NCBI RefSeq assembly: GCF_001570745.1
Contig: NZ_BCSG01000007.1
Coordinates: 1-64,000, forward strand
Source: Alicyclobacillus mali NBRC 102425
GTDB lineage: Bacteria > Bacillota > Bacilli > Alicyclobacillales > Alicyclobacillaceae
DNA: 64,000 nt
Direction: 5' to 3'
Below are positions 7,858 through 16,415 of the stretch, in pieces. The position numbers and the translations under genes are program-made. Position 1 is the stretch's first letter, and each line of letters opens with the position of its first letter. The notes under the pieces are model-generated. The model was not told the origin of the DNA. It saw only the letters and a program-made list of their open reading frames with translations, and made no database searches.

Positions 7858-8793
7858 ATGCCCGAGGCTCGAATGGAAGCGTTCATGGCGCGAATTCAGC
7901 GCGGAGAGAAGGTCGAGGCGCACGACTGGATGCCTGAGGACTACCGGCTCCTTTTGCTGCGGCTCATTCACATGCACGCTGTGAGCGAGATCATGGGTGC
8001 GTATCCGGAGAAGGAGTGGGTTCCCAAGGCCCCGACATTGCGCCGCAAGATGTCGCTCATGGCGAAGGTTCAGGACGAGATCGGCCATGGGCAGTTGCTG
8101 CTGCGGGTGGCGGAGGACCTGGCGGCGCCGCTCGGGCGGAACCGGATCGAACTGATGGACGATGTGATCACGGGCCGTATTAAGTTTCACAATGTATTTC
8201 ACATGGAAGCGCCGACGTGGGCGGACGCTGGCATCATCGGGTGGCTCGTGGATGGCGCGGCCATCATCACGCAGACGGCGCTGCTCGACTGCTCGTACGC
8301 GCCCTACGCGCGGGTCTTGAAGCGCATCTGTGCGGAAGAGAGCTTCCATATGCAGCACGGAGAGTCCATCATCCTGTCGCTGGCGGAGGGCGAGTCGTGG
8401 CAGCGGGAGATGCTGCAGGATGCCCTCAACCGCTGGTGGGAGGCGATTATGTTCTTTTTCGGTCCGCCGATTGTGACGGACGCCGCTCGGCGCATGATGG
8501 AGTATCGCATCCGATCGCGCACGAACGAAGAACTCCGTCAAAAATTCCTGACGCGGTATGTGCCGAGGATTCGTTCGATTGGCCTCGAGATCCCTGATTC
8601 AGCTATCCGGTTCGACGAAGATGCGGGGCTGTGGCGATACACAGAGCCCGACTGGGAGCGGTGGTCGCGCGTGGTTCGAGACAACACGGGGCCGAAGTCG
8701 CAGGAGCGCGTTGCGTTGCGCCGCATGGCTCATCAGGATCAGGCGTGGGTCCGCGAGGCGCTCGTGAGGGCGCGCACGGCGGCGGCAATCTAG
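7858..8793 (+). CDS. paaA: 1,2-phenylacetyl-CoA epoxidase, catalytic subunit A
   Basis: Diiron monooxygenase subunit that epoxidises the aromatic ring of phenylacetyl-CoA. It is 311 residues from ATG 7858, selected because GGGGAGG lies about 10 bases upstream; an ATG at 7810 overlapping the regulator stop has no ribosome binding site. Ferritin-like helices carry the iron ligands, visible as QDEIGHGQ near residue 80 and EESFHMQHGE near 160 (two ExxH motifs). The region FFFGPPIVTD is typical of PaaA. It starts the paaABCD gene run, 44 bases after the TetR gene. Confidence 0.95.
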   Translation: MPEARMEAFMARIQRGEKVEAHDWMPEDYRLLLLRLIHMHAVSEIMGAYPEKEWVPKAPTLRRKMSLMAKVQDEIGHGQLLLRVAEDLAAPLGRNRIELMDDVITGRIKFHNVFHMEAPTWADAGIIGWLVDGAAIITQTALLDCSYAPYARVLKRICAEESFHMQHGESIILSLAEGESWQREMLQDALNRWWEAIMFFFGPPIVTDAARRMMEYRIRSRTNEELRQKFLTRYVPRIRSIGLEIPDSAIRFDEDAGLWRYTEPDWERWSRVVRDNTGPKSQERVALRRMAHQDQAWVREALVRARTAAAI

Positions 8794-8805
8794 GGAGTGA
8801 ACGAC

Positions 8806-9183
8806 ATGGCGATGACCCAGGTGGAGAAAGACCTCGTACAGGAGCAGGCTGCGGACACATCCTACGACGTCTACGAAATCTTTGTCCAGGCGTCCGATCT
8901 CGACCCGCACGTCCACGTCGGGAGCGTCCTCGCTCCGTCGCCTGAATGGGCGCTCCAGCTCGCGCGCGAGAATTTCCTGCGGCGCGCGGAGGCCGTCAAC
9001 GTGTGGGCCGTGCGCCGCGAGGACGTCCACGCGACCCCGGCCGATCCCGACTGGTTCGCGCGCGAGTTTGACCGGAAGTATCGGGATGTGTCCGGCTACG
9101 CCGATAACGCGCGCCGGTGGAAGCGGTTCAAGGCGCAGGCGATGAACATCGACGACGTGATCGCAGACGTGCGAAAGGAGTGA
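8806..9183 (+). CDS. paaB: 1,2-phenylacetyl-CoA epoxidase, subunit B
   Basis: Small structural subunit that bridges PaaAC heterodimers in the epoxidase complex. It is 125 residues from ATG 8806 (GGGAG 8 bases upstream). The family core YDVYEIFVQASDLDPHVHVGS, with APSPEWALQLARENFLRR following, is well conserved, as is a Trp/Arg-rich middle (VNVWAVRRED). The start follows the paaA stop by 12 bases. Confidence 0.94.
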   Translation: MAMTQVEKDLVQEQAADTSYDVYEIFVQASDLDPHVHVGSVLAPSPEWALQLARENFLRRAEAVNVWAVRREDVHATPADPDWFAREFDRKYRDVSGYADNARRWKRFKAQAMNIDDVIADVRKE

Positions 9184-9188
9184 GTTCG

Positions 9189-9977
9189 GTGGCGAGAGAG
9201 GGTGACATGCAAGCGCTTGACCCCATCATCGGGGAACTTGCTTTACAGCTCGGCGACGAGGAATTGTTCCTCGGCCACCGGGACTCCGAGTGGCTGGGCC
9301 TCGCGCCGGAAGTGGAAGAGGATGTGGCGTTTGCCTCCATGGCGCAAGACGAGGTGCGTCATGCCGCGTTCTGGTACGAGTTGGCCGAGGCGTCCGGGTT
9401 CGGTCAGGCCGACGCCCTCGCGTTCGATCGCGCCGCAACGGAGAGGAGGCACGCAGCCCTCTGTGCGCGGCCAAACGGCGACTGGGCGCACACGGTGCTC
9501 CGCCACTACGTGTACGACGCGTGGGACGCCGTTCGGCTCGCGGCGCTGGCGGAGTCGGGGGGCGCCCTGTGGGCGCAAGGCGCCCGGCGCATGTTGCGCG
9601 AAGAGCACTACCATCATCTGCACATGGAGAAGTGGGTCGTCGATCTCGGCCGCGCAGGCGGCGAAGCGGCGGCCAGGCTTCGCGCCGCGTTTGAGGCGCT
9701 GCTCCCGGATCTGCCGGATCTTGCGGCCTTTGCGGTGGATCCCAAGGCGCTCGTCGATCTCGGCATCCTGTCGCGGCCCCTCGCGGAATTGCGACGGGCG
9801 TTTGTGGCGCGCATGGCGCCGACGCTGACCAAGGCGGGGCTGCCGGTGCAGGACGTCGAGGCCATCCTGTTGGCTCACCCTCGGGAAGGCGCCCGCCCGG
9901 TGGCTCATCACGAGGACGCGGCGGCACTCCTCGCGACGATGAACGGCGTGCGCAGCCTCGGCGCGGCCGTGTGGTGA
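9189..9977 (+). CDS. paaC: 1,2-phenylacetyl-CoA epoxidase, subunit C
   Basis: Structural ferritin-like partner of PaaA needed for epoxidase activity. The GTG at 9189 is used because AAGGAG precedes it by 7 bases; ATG 9207 with AGAGGGTG is an equally possible start that shortens it by 6 residues. The protein keeps ferritin-like helices with QDEVRHAAF and EEHYHHLHMEKW, and LGHRDSEWLG near the start is typical of PaaC. Length of about 260 residues is normal. It lies 5 bases after paaB. Confidence 0.93.
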   Translation: MAREGDMQALDPIIGELALQLGDEELFLGHRDSEWLGLAPEVEEDVAFASMAQDEVRHAAFWYELAEASGFGQADALAFDRAATERRHAALCARPNGDWAHTVLRHYVYDAWDAVRLAALAESGGALWAQGARRMLREEHYHHLHMEKWVVDLGRAGGEAAARLRAAFEALLPDLPDLAAFAVDPKALVDLGILSRPLAELRRAFVARMAPTLTKAGLPVQDVEAILLAHPREGARPVAHHEDAAALLATMNGVRSLGAAVW

Positions 9978-9989
9978 GGAGGGATTCGC

Positions 9990-10454
9990 GTGACCATCCG
10001 CTCGATGTCCGAGGAGGCGGTCTGGGAGGCGCTTGCCCGCGTGCCGGATCCCGAGTTGCCCGTGGTGAGCGTGATCGATCTCGGTATGGTGAAATCGGTC
10101 TCGGTGGACCATCGCGGCGCGCGCGTGGAGCTCATCCCCACGTTTCTGGGCTGTCCGGCGCTGGGCTGGATTGCAGACAAGGTGCGGGCAGCCTTGGCGG
10201 AGCAGGGGTTTGAGGCTGAGGTGGCGTTTGCGCTCGGTGTGATCTGGGACCCAAGCCGCATCACGCCGGACGGGATCGACAAGCTGCGCCAGATGGGTGT
10301 GGCGGTCCCGGCGAAGAGCGATGCCGCACCTGTCGCATGTCCGTACTGCGGCGCGCGCGACACCGACGTTGAGAGCTTGTTTGGCCCGACGCCGTGCCGC
10401 GCCGTGTACTACTGTCGAGCTTGTCGCCAGCCATTTGAGGCGATGAAGCCGTAA
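9990..10454 (+). CDS. paaD: Phenylacetyl-CoA epoxidase maturation protein D
   Basis: DUF59/MIP18-type protein thought to help Fe-S cluster or metal assembly of the epoxidase system. The N-terminal part has the DUF59 pattern VPDPELPVVSVIDLGMV and the cysteine in PTFLGCPA near residue 55. The C-terminal part has two CxxC pairs (CPYCG and CRAC), a zinc-ribbon extension usual in PaaD. It is 154 residues with a GTG start at 9990 and GAGGAGG upstream. The usual next gene, paaE (ferredoxin-type reductase), does not follow; paaK does. Confidence 0.93.
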   Translation: MTIRSMSEEAVWEALARVPDPELPVVSVIDLGMVKSVSVDHRGARVELIPTFLGCPALGWIADKVRAALAEQGFEAEVAFALGVIWDPSRITPDGIDKLRQMGVAVPAKSDAAPVACPYCGARDTDVESLFGPTPCRAVYYCRACRQPFEAMKP

Positions 10455-10549
10455 GCGGCTAAGTGGCGACGAGCCGGGTGCCCGTTGCGCCTCGTTGGAA
10501 GCGTTTGCATAGCGCTGGCCGCACGCGTGCCGGCGGAGACAGGAGGCGA

Positions 10550-11884
10550 ATGCCGGTGGCCATGATGTATCAGCCCGAGTTGGAGACCATGTCCCGCGCG
10601 AATTTGGAGGCGCTGCAGCTTGCGCGACTCCGCGCGATGCTGGAGCGGGTGTACGCGCGGGTGCCGTTTTATCGAGCTCGATTCGACGAGGCGGGCGTCA
10701 AGCCGTCCGACTTGCACACGCTCGCCGATCTAGCGCGATTTCCCTTCACGCGCAAGCAGGACTTGCGCGATCACTATCCGCTCGGCCTGCTGGCCGTGGA
10801 CAAACGCGAAGTGGCGCGCATCCACGGTTCGTCTGGCACGAAAGGCAAGCCGACGCTCGTCGCGTACACTAAGGGCGATCTCGGCCGATGGAGCGAGATC
10901 GTCGCAAGGTCCATCGTGACGGCGGGCGGCAGACCTGGGGACGTGTTTCACGTCATCTACGGATACGGCCTGTTCACGGGCGGGCTCGGCTTCCACTACG
11001 GCGCCGAGCGGCTCGGGCTGACCGTGGTGCCCGTATCGGGTGGCCAGACGGCTCGGCAGGTGACGCTGATGGAGGATCTGCGGCCCCGTGGAATCGCGGG
11101 CACGCCTTCCTACTGCCTGACCATCGCCGAACATATGCGGGCAGAGGGGAAGGACCCGCGCGCCATCGGCATCCGGTATGGTATCTTCGGGGCGGAGCCT
11201 TGGACGGAGGAGATGCGGCAGAAACTCGAGGACGCCTATGGGCTCAAGGCGATGGACGTGTACGGGTTGTCGGAAGTCATTGGGCCTGGTGTCGGGATCG
11301 AGTGCATCGACGCGCAGGAAGGTCTTCACATCGCGGAGGACCACTTTCTCGTCGAGGTCATCGATCCAGAGACACTCGAGCCTGTGCCACCGGGCACCTA
11401 CGGCGAGCTGGTGTTTACCACGCTCACGAAGGAGGCCATGCCCGTCGTGCGCTACCGCACGGGCGACGTGGCGGCCCTCATTCCCGAGCCATGTCGGTGC
11501 GGCCGCACGCACGCGCGGATGACACGCATCAAGGGGCGGATCGACGACATGCTCATCGTGCGCGGGGTGAACGTGTTTCCGTCGGAAATTGAGGCGGTCC
11601 TGTTCGCCACCGACGGGCTTTCGCCGCACTACCAAATTGTGGTGGAACGCGAGGGCGGTTTGGATCGGCTGACCGTGCTCGTCGAGCTCGACGTGGTGTG
11701 GGCGCGTCAGGCGCGCGATGCGGCCGAACCGGGCGTCGAGCAGGCCCTGTGCGTCCGCGTCGCCTCGAGGCTTCGGGACGTCCTTGGGCTCAGCACGGAC
11801 GTTCGCGCGGTGCCTGCGGGCAGCTTGCCGCGCAGCGAGGGCAAGGCCGTGCGGGTGGTCGATCGCCGGCACGTTTACGCGTGA
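10550..11884 (+). CDS. paaK: Phenylacetate-CoA ligase
   Basis: AMP-forming enzyme that activates phenylacetate to phenylacetyl-CoA. It is about 444 residues from ATG 10550 (AGGAGG three bases before; GTG 10556 would give better spacing). The phosphate-binding loop HGSSGTKGKPT lies near residue 90. The adenylate motif YGLSEVIGPG and the hinge/C-terminal part IKGRIDDMLIVRGVNVFPSEIE are all present. It lies 95 bases after paaD, on the same strand and probably in the same transcript. Confidence 0.94.
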   Translation: MPVAMMYQPELETMSRANLEALQLARLRAMLERVYARVPFYRARFDEAGVKPSDLHTLADLARFPFTRKQDLRDHYPLGLLAVDKREVARIHGSSGTKGKPTLVAYTKGDLGRWSEIVARSIVTAGGRPGDVFHVIYGYGLFTGGLGFHYGAERLGLTVVPVSGGQTARQVTLMEDLRPRGIAGTPSYCLTIAEHMRAEGKDPRAIGIRYGIFGAEPWTEEMRQKLEDAYGLKAMDVYGLSEVIGPGVGIECIDAQEGLHIAEDHFLVEVIDPETLEPVPPGTYGELVFTTLTKEAMPVVRYRTGDVAALIPEPCRCGRTHARMTRIKGRIDDMLIVRGVNVFPSEIEAVLFATDGLSPHYQIVVEREGGLDRLTVLVELDVVWARQARDAAEPGVEQALCVRVASRLRDVLGLSTDVRAVPAGSLPRSEGKAVRVVDRRHVYA

Positions 11885-11940
11885 CGCGTGCGAAACCGCC
11901 CGGGTATCCATTTCCTATGCGAGAAAGGAAGAGTTGAGGT

Positions 11941-12249
11941 ATGATCAAATTGATTGCGCTTTACAAAAAGCCCGCGGACGTGGAGGCGTTCGAGGCGCAC
12001 TATCGCGAAGTGCATCTGCCGCTGGTGGAAAAGGTGCCTGGACTCGTGCGCGCCGAGGTGACGCGCATCAAGTCCGACGCCATGGGCGGCGAGGCGCCTT
12101 ACTATCTGATGGCGGAGATGTACTTCGAGAACGAGGAGACGTTCAAGCAGGCCATGAAATCGCCCGAGAACAAGGCCGCGGCGAAGGATGTCATGAGCTT
12201 TGCGGGCGACATCATCACGATGGTGGTCGGCCAGGTCGACGAGGGGTGA
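11941..12249 (+). CDS. EthD-domain protein
   Basis: 102 residues, a single ferredoxin-like EthD/dimeric alpha-beta barrel domain. KLIALYKKPADVEAFEAHY, then EVHLPLVEKVPGL, is the typical N-terminal signature, with LMAEMYFENEETF in the middle. EthD proteins occur beside oxygenase systems, but their role is poorly known (possible small-molecule degradation or accessory role). It sits between paaK and the hotdog protein; GAAAGGAAG precedes the ATG. Its place in a phenylacetate cluster suggests a pathway accessory function. Confidence 0.85.
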   Translation: MIKLIALYKKPADVEAFEAHYREVHLPLVEKVPGLVRAEVTRIKSDAMGGEAPYYLMAEMYFENEETFKQAMKSPENKAAAKDVMSFAGDIITMVVGQVDEG

Positions 12250-12272
12250 CGCTCGGAGCGGAGGTGAAGGCC

Positions 12273-12665
12273 ATGCGCGAAGGGCTGGCGCCAGGTCAAC
12301 AGAAGTCGTGGGAGATCACGGTGACCGAGGACATGTGTCCTTCGTTCCTTGGAAAGCGCGTACATCCCGTTCTGTCAACGGCGACCATGATTTCGTACAT
12401 GGAATGGGTGGCTCGGCGAACCATCCTCGACTACCTTGAAGACGGCGAGGAAGGCATCGGCCACAGCGTGTCCGTGCGGCATCTGGCGCCGGCGCCCGTC
12501 GGCAAACGCGTCTCGTTTTACGCCGAGGTGACGCGGGTGGAGGGTCCGAGGGTGGACTGCCGCGTCTGGGCGGAACACGACAAGGCTCGGATTGGCGAGG
12601 GCGATGTCGTGCAGTACATCCTGCCGAAGGAGAAGATCGAGGCGCGCATTCGGGCGATGGCGTGA
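12273..12665 (+). CDS. Hotdog-fold thioesterase, FlK-like
   Basis: 130 residues from ATG 12273, preceded by CGGAGGTGAAGG; a GTG at 12264 is another possible start. The hotdog core pattern VHPVLSTATMISYMEWVARRTI, then GHSVSVRHLAPAPVGKRVSF, resembles fluoroacetyl-CoA thioesterase-like proteins. A likely role is hydrolysis of stalled acyl-CoA intermediates to recycle CoA, as PaaI does in other paa clusters. It could alternatively act on oxepin-CoA, but no MaoC signature is visible. The ALDH gene follows after 31 bases. Confidence 0.75.
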   Translation: MREGLAPGQQKSWEITVTEDMCPSFLGKRVHPVLSTATMISYMEWVARRTILDYLEDGEEGIGHSVSVRHLAPAPVGKRVSFYAEVTRVEGPRVDCRVWAEHDKARIGEGDVVQYILPKEKIEARIRAMA

Positions 12666-12696
12666 GGCGCGGGCCGAAGAGAGAAGGGAGATCGAC

Positions 12697-14139
12697 ATGA
12701 CGGACATCCAGAAGATGTACATCGGTGGGGAATGGGTGGATTCGATTTCGGGGGAATCGCTGGAGGTGAGAAATCCCGCGACCGGCGAGGTGGTGGGACG
12801 CGCGGCATTCGGGGATCATCGCGACGCGCTCCGCGCCATCGACGCGGCGCACGCGGCGTTCCCGGAGTGGAGCCGGCTTTTGGCGAGAGAGCGCTCCCGC
12901 TACCTGTATCGCCTGTACGAGCTCGTGTATCAGCATCGGAATGAGCTCGCGGAGCTCGTGTCGGCCGAGATGGGCAAGCCCATCCGCGAGGCGAAGGGAG
13001 AAGTGGTCGGATCGGCCGATTACTTCCTGTGGTACGCGGAAGAGGCGAAGCGCGTCTACGGGGAGACCATTCCGTCGAGTTTTCCCAACAAGCGGATCCT
13101 CGTGCATCGGCAGCCCGTAGGCGTCGTGGCGGCCATCACGCCGTGGAACTTCCCGGTGAACATGGTGGCGCGCAAAATCGCGCCGGCGCTCGCCGCGGGA
13201 TGCACGGTCGTGCTGAAACCAGCCGAGGCGACGCCGCTCTCCGCCATCCGGCTGTTTGAGCTGATCCACGAGGCGGGCTTCCCGCCAGGCGTGGCCAACC
13301 TCGTGATTGGACAGCCCGACAAGGTGGGAGAAGCGTTCCTCAAGAGCCCGAAGGTGGCGAAGATCGCCTTCACCGGCAGTACGCGCGTCGGCAAGCTGCT
13401 CATGGCGGGCGCAGCCGAGCACGTCAAGCGCGTCAGCCTCGAACTCGGCGGGCACGCCCCGACGCTCGTGTTCGCCGACGCCGATCTCGATCTCGCGGTG
13501 AAGGGCGTGTTCGAGAGCAAGTTCCGCAACACAGGTCAGATGTGCATCTGCACGAACCGCCTGTATGTCGAGCGCTCTGTCGCGGAGCCCTTCGTCGAGC
13601 GGCTGGTGGCGCGCGTGAAAAAGGCGAAGGTGGGCGACGGCAGGAATCCAGATGTCGAAGTCGGCCCGGTCATCAATGAGCGCGGCCTCGAGAAGGTGCT
13701 TAACCACATCGAAGACGCGCGCTCCAAGGGCGCAGCCGTGGTCTGCGGAGGGAACCGCCTGACCGAGGGAGACTACGCCAAAGGTTACTTCGTCGAGCCG
13801 ACCGTGCTGACGGGCGTCGAGCGCGGCATGCGCGTGCTTGAGGAGGAGACGTTCGGGCCCGTGCTCCCCGTGGCGGTCTTCGACACCGAGGACGAGGCTA
13901 TCCGCCTCGCGAACGATTCGCCCTATGGGCTCGCGGCGTACGTGTACACGCGCGATCTCGGCCGGGCCGTTCGGGTCGCCGAAGCGCTGGAATTCGGCAT
14001 CGTGGGTGTCAACGACGGAGCGCCGGTGCAGACGCAGGCTCCGTTCGGCGGCTTCAAGGAGAGCGGGCTCGGGCGCGAGGGCGGCCATCACGCCATGGAC
14101 GAGTTCCTTGAAATCAAGCACATCTCGCTCGCCTGGTGA
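12697..14139 (+). CDS. NAD(P)-dependent aldehyde dehydrogenase, SSADH-like
   Basis: 480 residues from ATG 12697 (AGAAGGGAG upstream). It has the complete aldehyde dehydrogenase fold: ITPWNFPVNM (cofactor loop, near 140), FTGSTRVGK (near 225), ELGGHAP with the general base Glu (near 247), and the catalytic Cys in NTGQMCICTNR (near 281). It is closest in style to succinate-semialdehyde dehydrogenases. In this cluster it may oxidise the ring-opened semialdehyde-CoA, the job done by the dehydrogenase half of PaaZ, whose fused hydratase half is absent here. That role is inference from position. Confidence 0.85.
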   Translation: MTDIQKMYIGGEWVDSISGESLEVRNPATGEVVGRAAFGDHRDALRAIDAAHAAFPEWSRLLARERSRYLYRLYELVYQHRNELAELVSAEMGKPIREAKGEVVGSADYFLWYAEEAKRVYGETIPSSFPNKRILVHRQPVGVVAAITPWNFPVNMVARKIAPALAAGCTVVLKPAEATPLSAIRLFELIHEAGFPPGVANLVIGQPDKVGEAFLKSPKVAKIAFTGSTRVGKLLMAGAAEHVKRVSLELGGHAPTLVFADADLDLAVKGVFESKFRNTGQMCICTNRLYVERSVAEPFVERLVARVKKAKVGDGRNPDVEVGPVINERGLEKVLNHIEDARSKGAAVVCGGNRLTEGDYAKGYFVEPTVLTGVERGMRVLEEETFGPVLPVAVFDTEDEAIRLANDSPYGLAAYVYTRDLGRAVRVAEALEFGIVGVNDGAPVQTQAPFGGFKESGLGREGGHHAMDEFLEIKHISLAW

Positions 14140-14154
14140 TGCGCAATGGGTGAG

Positions 14155-14184
14155 AGAAGCTGCGCGGGGTCCCGCGCAGCTTCT
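14155..14184 (+). terminator. Strong hairpin after the aldehyde dehydrogenase gene
   Basis: Perfect 14-bp arms AGAAGCTGCGCGGG and CCCGCGCAGCTTCT with a 2-base centre, 15 bases after the stop. No T-tract follows. It probably ends or attenuates the paa transcript before paaG. Confidence 0.6.
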
Positions 14185-14202
14185 AGCCGCTCCAGCGGAT
14201 TT

Positions 14203-14216
14203 TGCGCTATGATGAA
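14203..14216 (+). promoter_or_regulatory. Putative -10 region before paaG
   Basis: TGCGCTATGATGAA, containing TATGAT (14208-14213), occurs again exactly at 26907-26920 in front of the rarD-type gene. The -35 is weak. It suggests paaG and the thiolase have their own promoter. Confidence 0.35.
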
Positions 14217-14244
14217 CAGGGGAGAAAGAAGGGAGCATCGGCGC

Positions 14245-15018
14245 ATGCATGAAAGCGTTCGCGTGGAACACCAGGGGGCTGTGATGGTCGTCACCCTCCA
14301 TCGGCCGGAAAAGGTGAATGCCTTGACGCGGGACACGCTGTTCGCCCTGCGCGAGGCGTTTCAAGCCGCAGGAGAGGACGGCGACGTCCGCTCTGTCCTC
14401 TTGACAGGTGCGGGCCGCGGTTTCTGTGCAGGTCAGGACCTGGATCTCGGCGGCGGCGATGCCGACTACGCCAAGGTCATCCGAGAGACGTACAATCCGC
14501 TCATTCTGACCATGACGCACCTCGAAAAGCCCATCGTCTGCGCCATCAACGGCGTTGCGGCCGGCGCCGGCGTCAGCCTGGCGCTTGCCTGCGATCTTCG
14601 CATTGCCTCCGAATCGGCGACGTTCATTCAGGCTTTTGTGAATATTGGGCTCATTCCCGACTCCGGCGGAACCTGGTTCTTGCCGCGCATCGTCGGGCTC
14701 GGCCGGGCCATGGAACTGGCCATGTTGGGCGATCGCGTCGACGCTTCCCGCGCCTACGAGATGGGCCTCGTCAACCGCGTCGTGCCTGTCGACAGGCTGA
14801 TGGCCGAGGCGATGGGGCTCGCAGAGCGACTGGCTTCGATGCCCACTCGCGCCATCGGGCTCGTCAAGCGCGCGCACTACGAGGGGATGGAGCAGACGCT
14901 GGCGCAGTCGCTCGAGCTCGAGGCCGTGCTGCAGAAAGAGGCCGGCCAGACGGCGGATCACCAGGAGGGCGTGCGGGCGTTTCTCGAGAAGCGGCCGCCG
15001 CGTTTTCAGGGCCGATAG
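14245..15018 (+). CDS. paaG: 1,2-epoxyphenylacetyl-CoA isomerase
   Basis: Crotonase-fold isomerase that turns ring-1,2-epoxyphenylacetyl-CoA into oxepin-CoA. It is 257 residues from ATG 14245 (GGGAG upstream). The oxyanion-hole segments GRGFCAGQDL (near 65) and AINGVAAGAGVSLALACD (near 105) are clear. IQAFVNIGLIPDSGGTWFLP (near 135) is the PaaG-type signature, more specific than for general enoyl-CoA hydratases. The C-terminal helices are complete. It is followed by a thiolase gene after 42 bases. Confidence 0.88.
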   Translation: MHESVRVEHQGAVMVVTLHRPEKVNALTRDTLFALREAFQAAGEDGDVRSVLLTGAGRGFCAGQDLDLGGGDADYAKVIRETYNPLILTMTHLEKPIVCAINGVAAGAGVSLALACDLRIASESATFIQAFVNIGLIPDSGGTWFLPRIVGLGRAMELAMLGDRVDASRAYEMGLVNRVVPVDRLMAEAMGLAERLASMPTRAIGLVKRAHYEGMEQTLAQSLELEAVLQKEAGQTADHQEGVRAFLEKRPPRFQGR

Positions 15019-15060
15019 GCTCTGACTTCGCTGTATTTCTTCGATGAAAGGAGATTTCAC

Positions 15061-16257
15061 ATGCGAAATGTGTGGATCGTCGAGTACGTGCGGACGCCCA
15101 TTGGCAGGCAGGGCGGGGTACTCAAGCGCGTCCGCCCGGACGATCTCGCCGCGCACGTGTTGAAGCACGTCTGCGAGCGGGCCGGGATCGAACCGGGCCA
15201 GGTCGAGGAAGTGTACATGGGCTGCGCCAATCAGGCGGGCGAGGACAACCGGAACGTGGCGCGCATGGCGGTGCTCCTCGCGGGCTTCCCCGAGCACGTC
15301 CCCGGCGTCACGGTCAATCGCCTGTGCGCGTCGGGATTGGAGGCCGTGAATCAGGCGGCGAAGGCGATTGCGCTTGGCGAGATCGACATCGCCATCGCGG
15401 GGGGCGTGGAGAGCATGACGCGCGCGCCGCTCGTGTTCCCGAAGCCGGAGATGGAATACGTGCGCGGCAATCAGATCATGTGGGACACGACGCTGGGCTG
15501 GCGCATGCCGAATCCGCAGTTTCCGTATCCGCTCGAGAGCATGGGCGAGACGGCCGAGAACGTGGCGGAGCAATTTGGCATCTCGCGCGAGGACCAGGAC
15601 GCCTTTGCGCTCGCGAGCCAGCAGAAGGCCGCGAGAGCGCAGGCGGACGGGATCTTCGCGGAGGAGATTGTGCCCGTTGTTGTGAAGGAGAAGAAGCAGG
15701 AGATGGTGGTGGATCGCGACGAGCATCCGCGGCCTGACACCACCATGGAGGCGCTCGCGAAGCTCAAGCCCGCCTTCCGCGAGGGAGGCACGGTGACGGC
15801 GGGCAACTCGTCGGGCATCAACGATGGCGCGGCGGCGCTCGTGCTCGTGTCGGAAGAAAAGGGGCGGGAACTCGGCCTGAAGCCGCTTGCGCGCTGGGTG
15901 GCGAGCGCGACGGCGGGCGTCAGCCCGCGCGTGATGGGAATTGGCCCGGTGTACGCCGTGCGGAAGCTCCTCGCCAGGACGGGGGTGCAGGTGGACGAGA
16001 TCGACTGGGTGGAGTTGAACGAGGCCTTTGCGGCGCAGTCGGTGGCGTGCATCCGCGAGCTGGGATTCGATCCGGCCAAGGTGAATCCGAATGGCGGCGC
16101 CATCGCGCTGGGGCATCCGCTCGGCTGCTCAGGAGCGCGCCTCGCTGGGACGCTCGCGAAGCAGCTTGTGCGCACGGGGGCGCGCTACGGCATCGCCACG
16201 CTTTGCGTCGGTGTGGGGCAGGGCGTGGCGACGCTTCTCGAGCGGGTGGACGCGTGA
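15061..16257 (+). CDS. paaJ: Thiolase, probable 3-oxoadipyl-CoA thiolase
   Basis: Degradative thiolase of 398 residues that cleaves 3-oxoacyl-CoA with CoA. The nucleophile Cys is in [10 protein letters not shown] (near 90), the NEAFAAQ motif is near 320, and [16 protein letters not shown] and the C-terminal CVGVGQG hold the catalytic His and second Cys. The N-terminal [17 protein letters not shown] block is typical of PaaJ/PcaF. AAAGGAG lies just before the ATG. With paaG it supplies late steps of phenylacetate degradation; a general acetyl-CoA acetyltransferase role remains possible. Confidence 0.85.
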   Translation: MRNVWIVEYVRTPIGRQGGVLKRVRPDDLAAHVLKHVCERAGIEPGQVEEVYMGCANQAGEDNRNVARMAVLLAGFPEHVPGVTVNRLCASGLEAVNQAAKAIALGEIDIAIAGGVESMTRAPLVFPKPEMEYVRGNQIMWDTTLGWRMPNPQFPYPLESMGETAENVAEQFGISREDQDAFALASQQKAARAQADGIFAEEIVPVVVKEKKQEMVVDRDEHPRPDTTMEALAKLKPAFREGGTVTAGNSSGINDGAAALVLVSEEKGRELGLKPLARWVASATAGVSPRVMGIGPVYAVRKLLARTGVQVDEIDWVELNEAFAAQSVACIRELGFDPAKVNPNGGAIALGHPLGCSGARLAGTLAKQLVRTGARYGIATLCVGVGQGVATLLERVDA

Positions 16258-16415
16258 GGTAGGACCGCGAGGCGCAGTTTCTCGGCGCGCGCATGGCGTC
16301 GCGCCGTGGTGTCCTACGAGGTACAATGGAGACAGCGAGGACGGCCTCCGGCCGGCGGAACAGGTCTTCCGCGCGCCGGCAGGCCGTTTCTGGCATACGC
16401 GTAGGAGGTCGTGGT

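Noticed and set aside
9210-9219. Extra CAAGCGCTTG cores at 9209, 20774 and 26614 as further TetR operators
   Set aside because: They lie inside coding regions, lack the outer AAG/CTT arms of the 16-bp palindrome, and have no promoter nearby. AAG CGC TTG is a common codon run here.
12316-16116. Minus-strand open frame of 1266 codons opposite the paa genes
   Set aside because: It runs antisense to four well-supported genes, is Arg/His/Pro-rich, and has no domain. It arises from GC-rich codon bias in the opposite frame.
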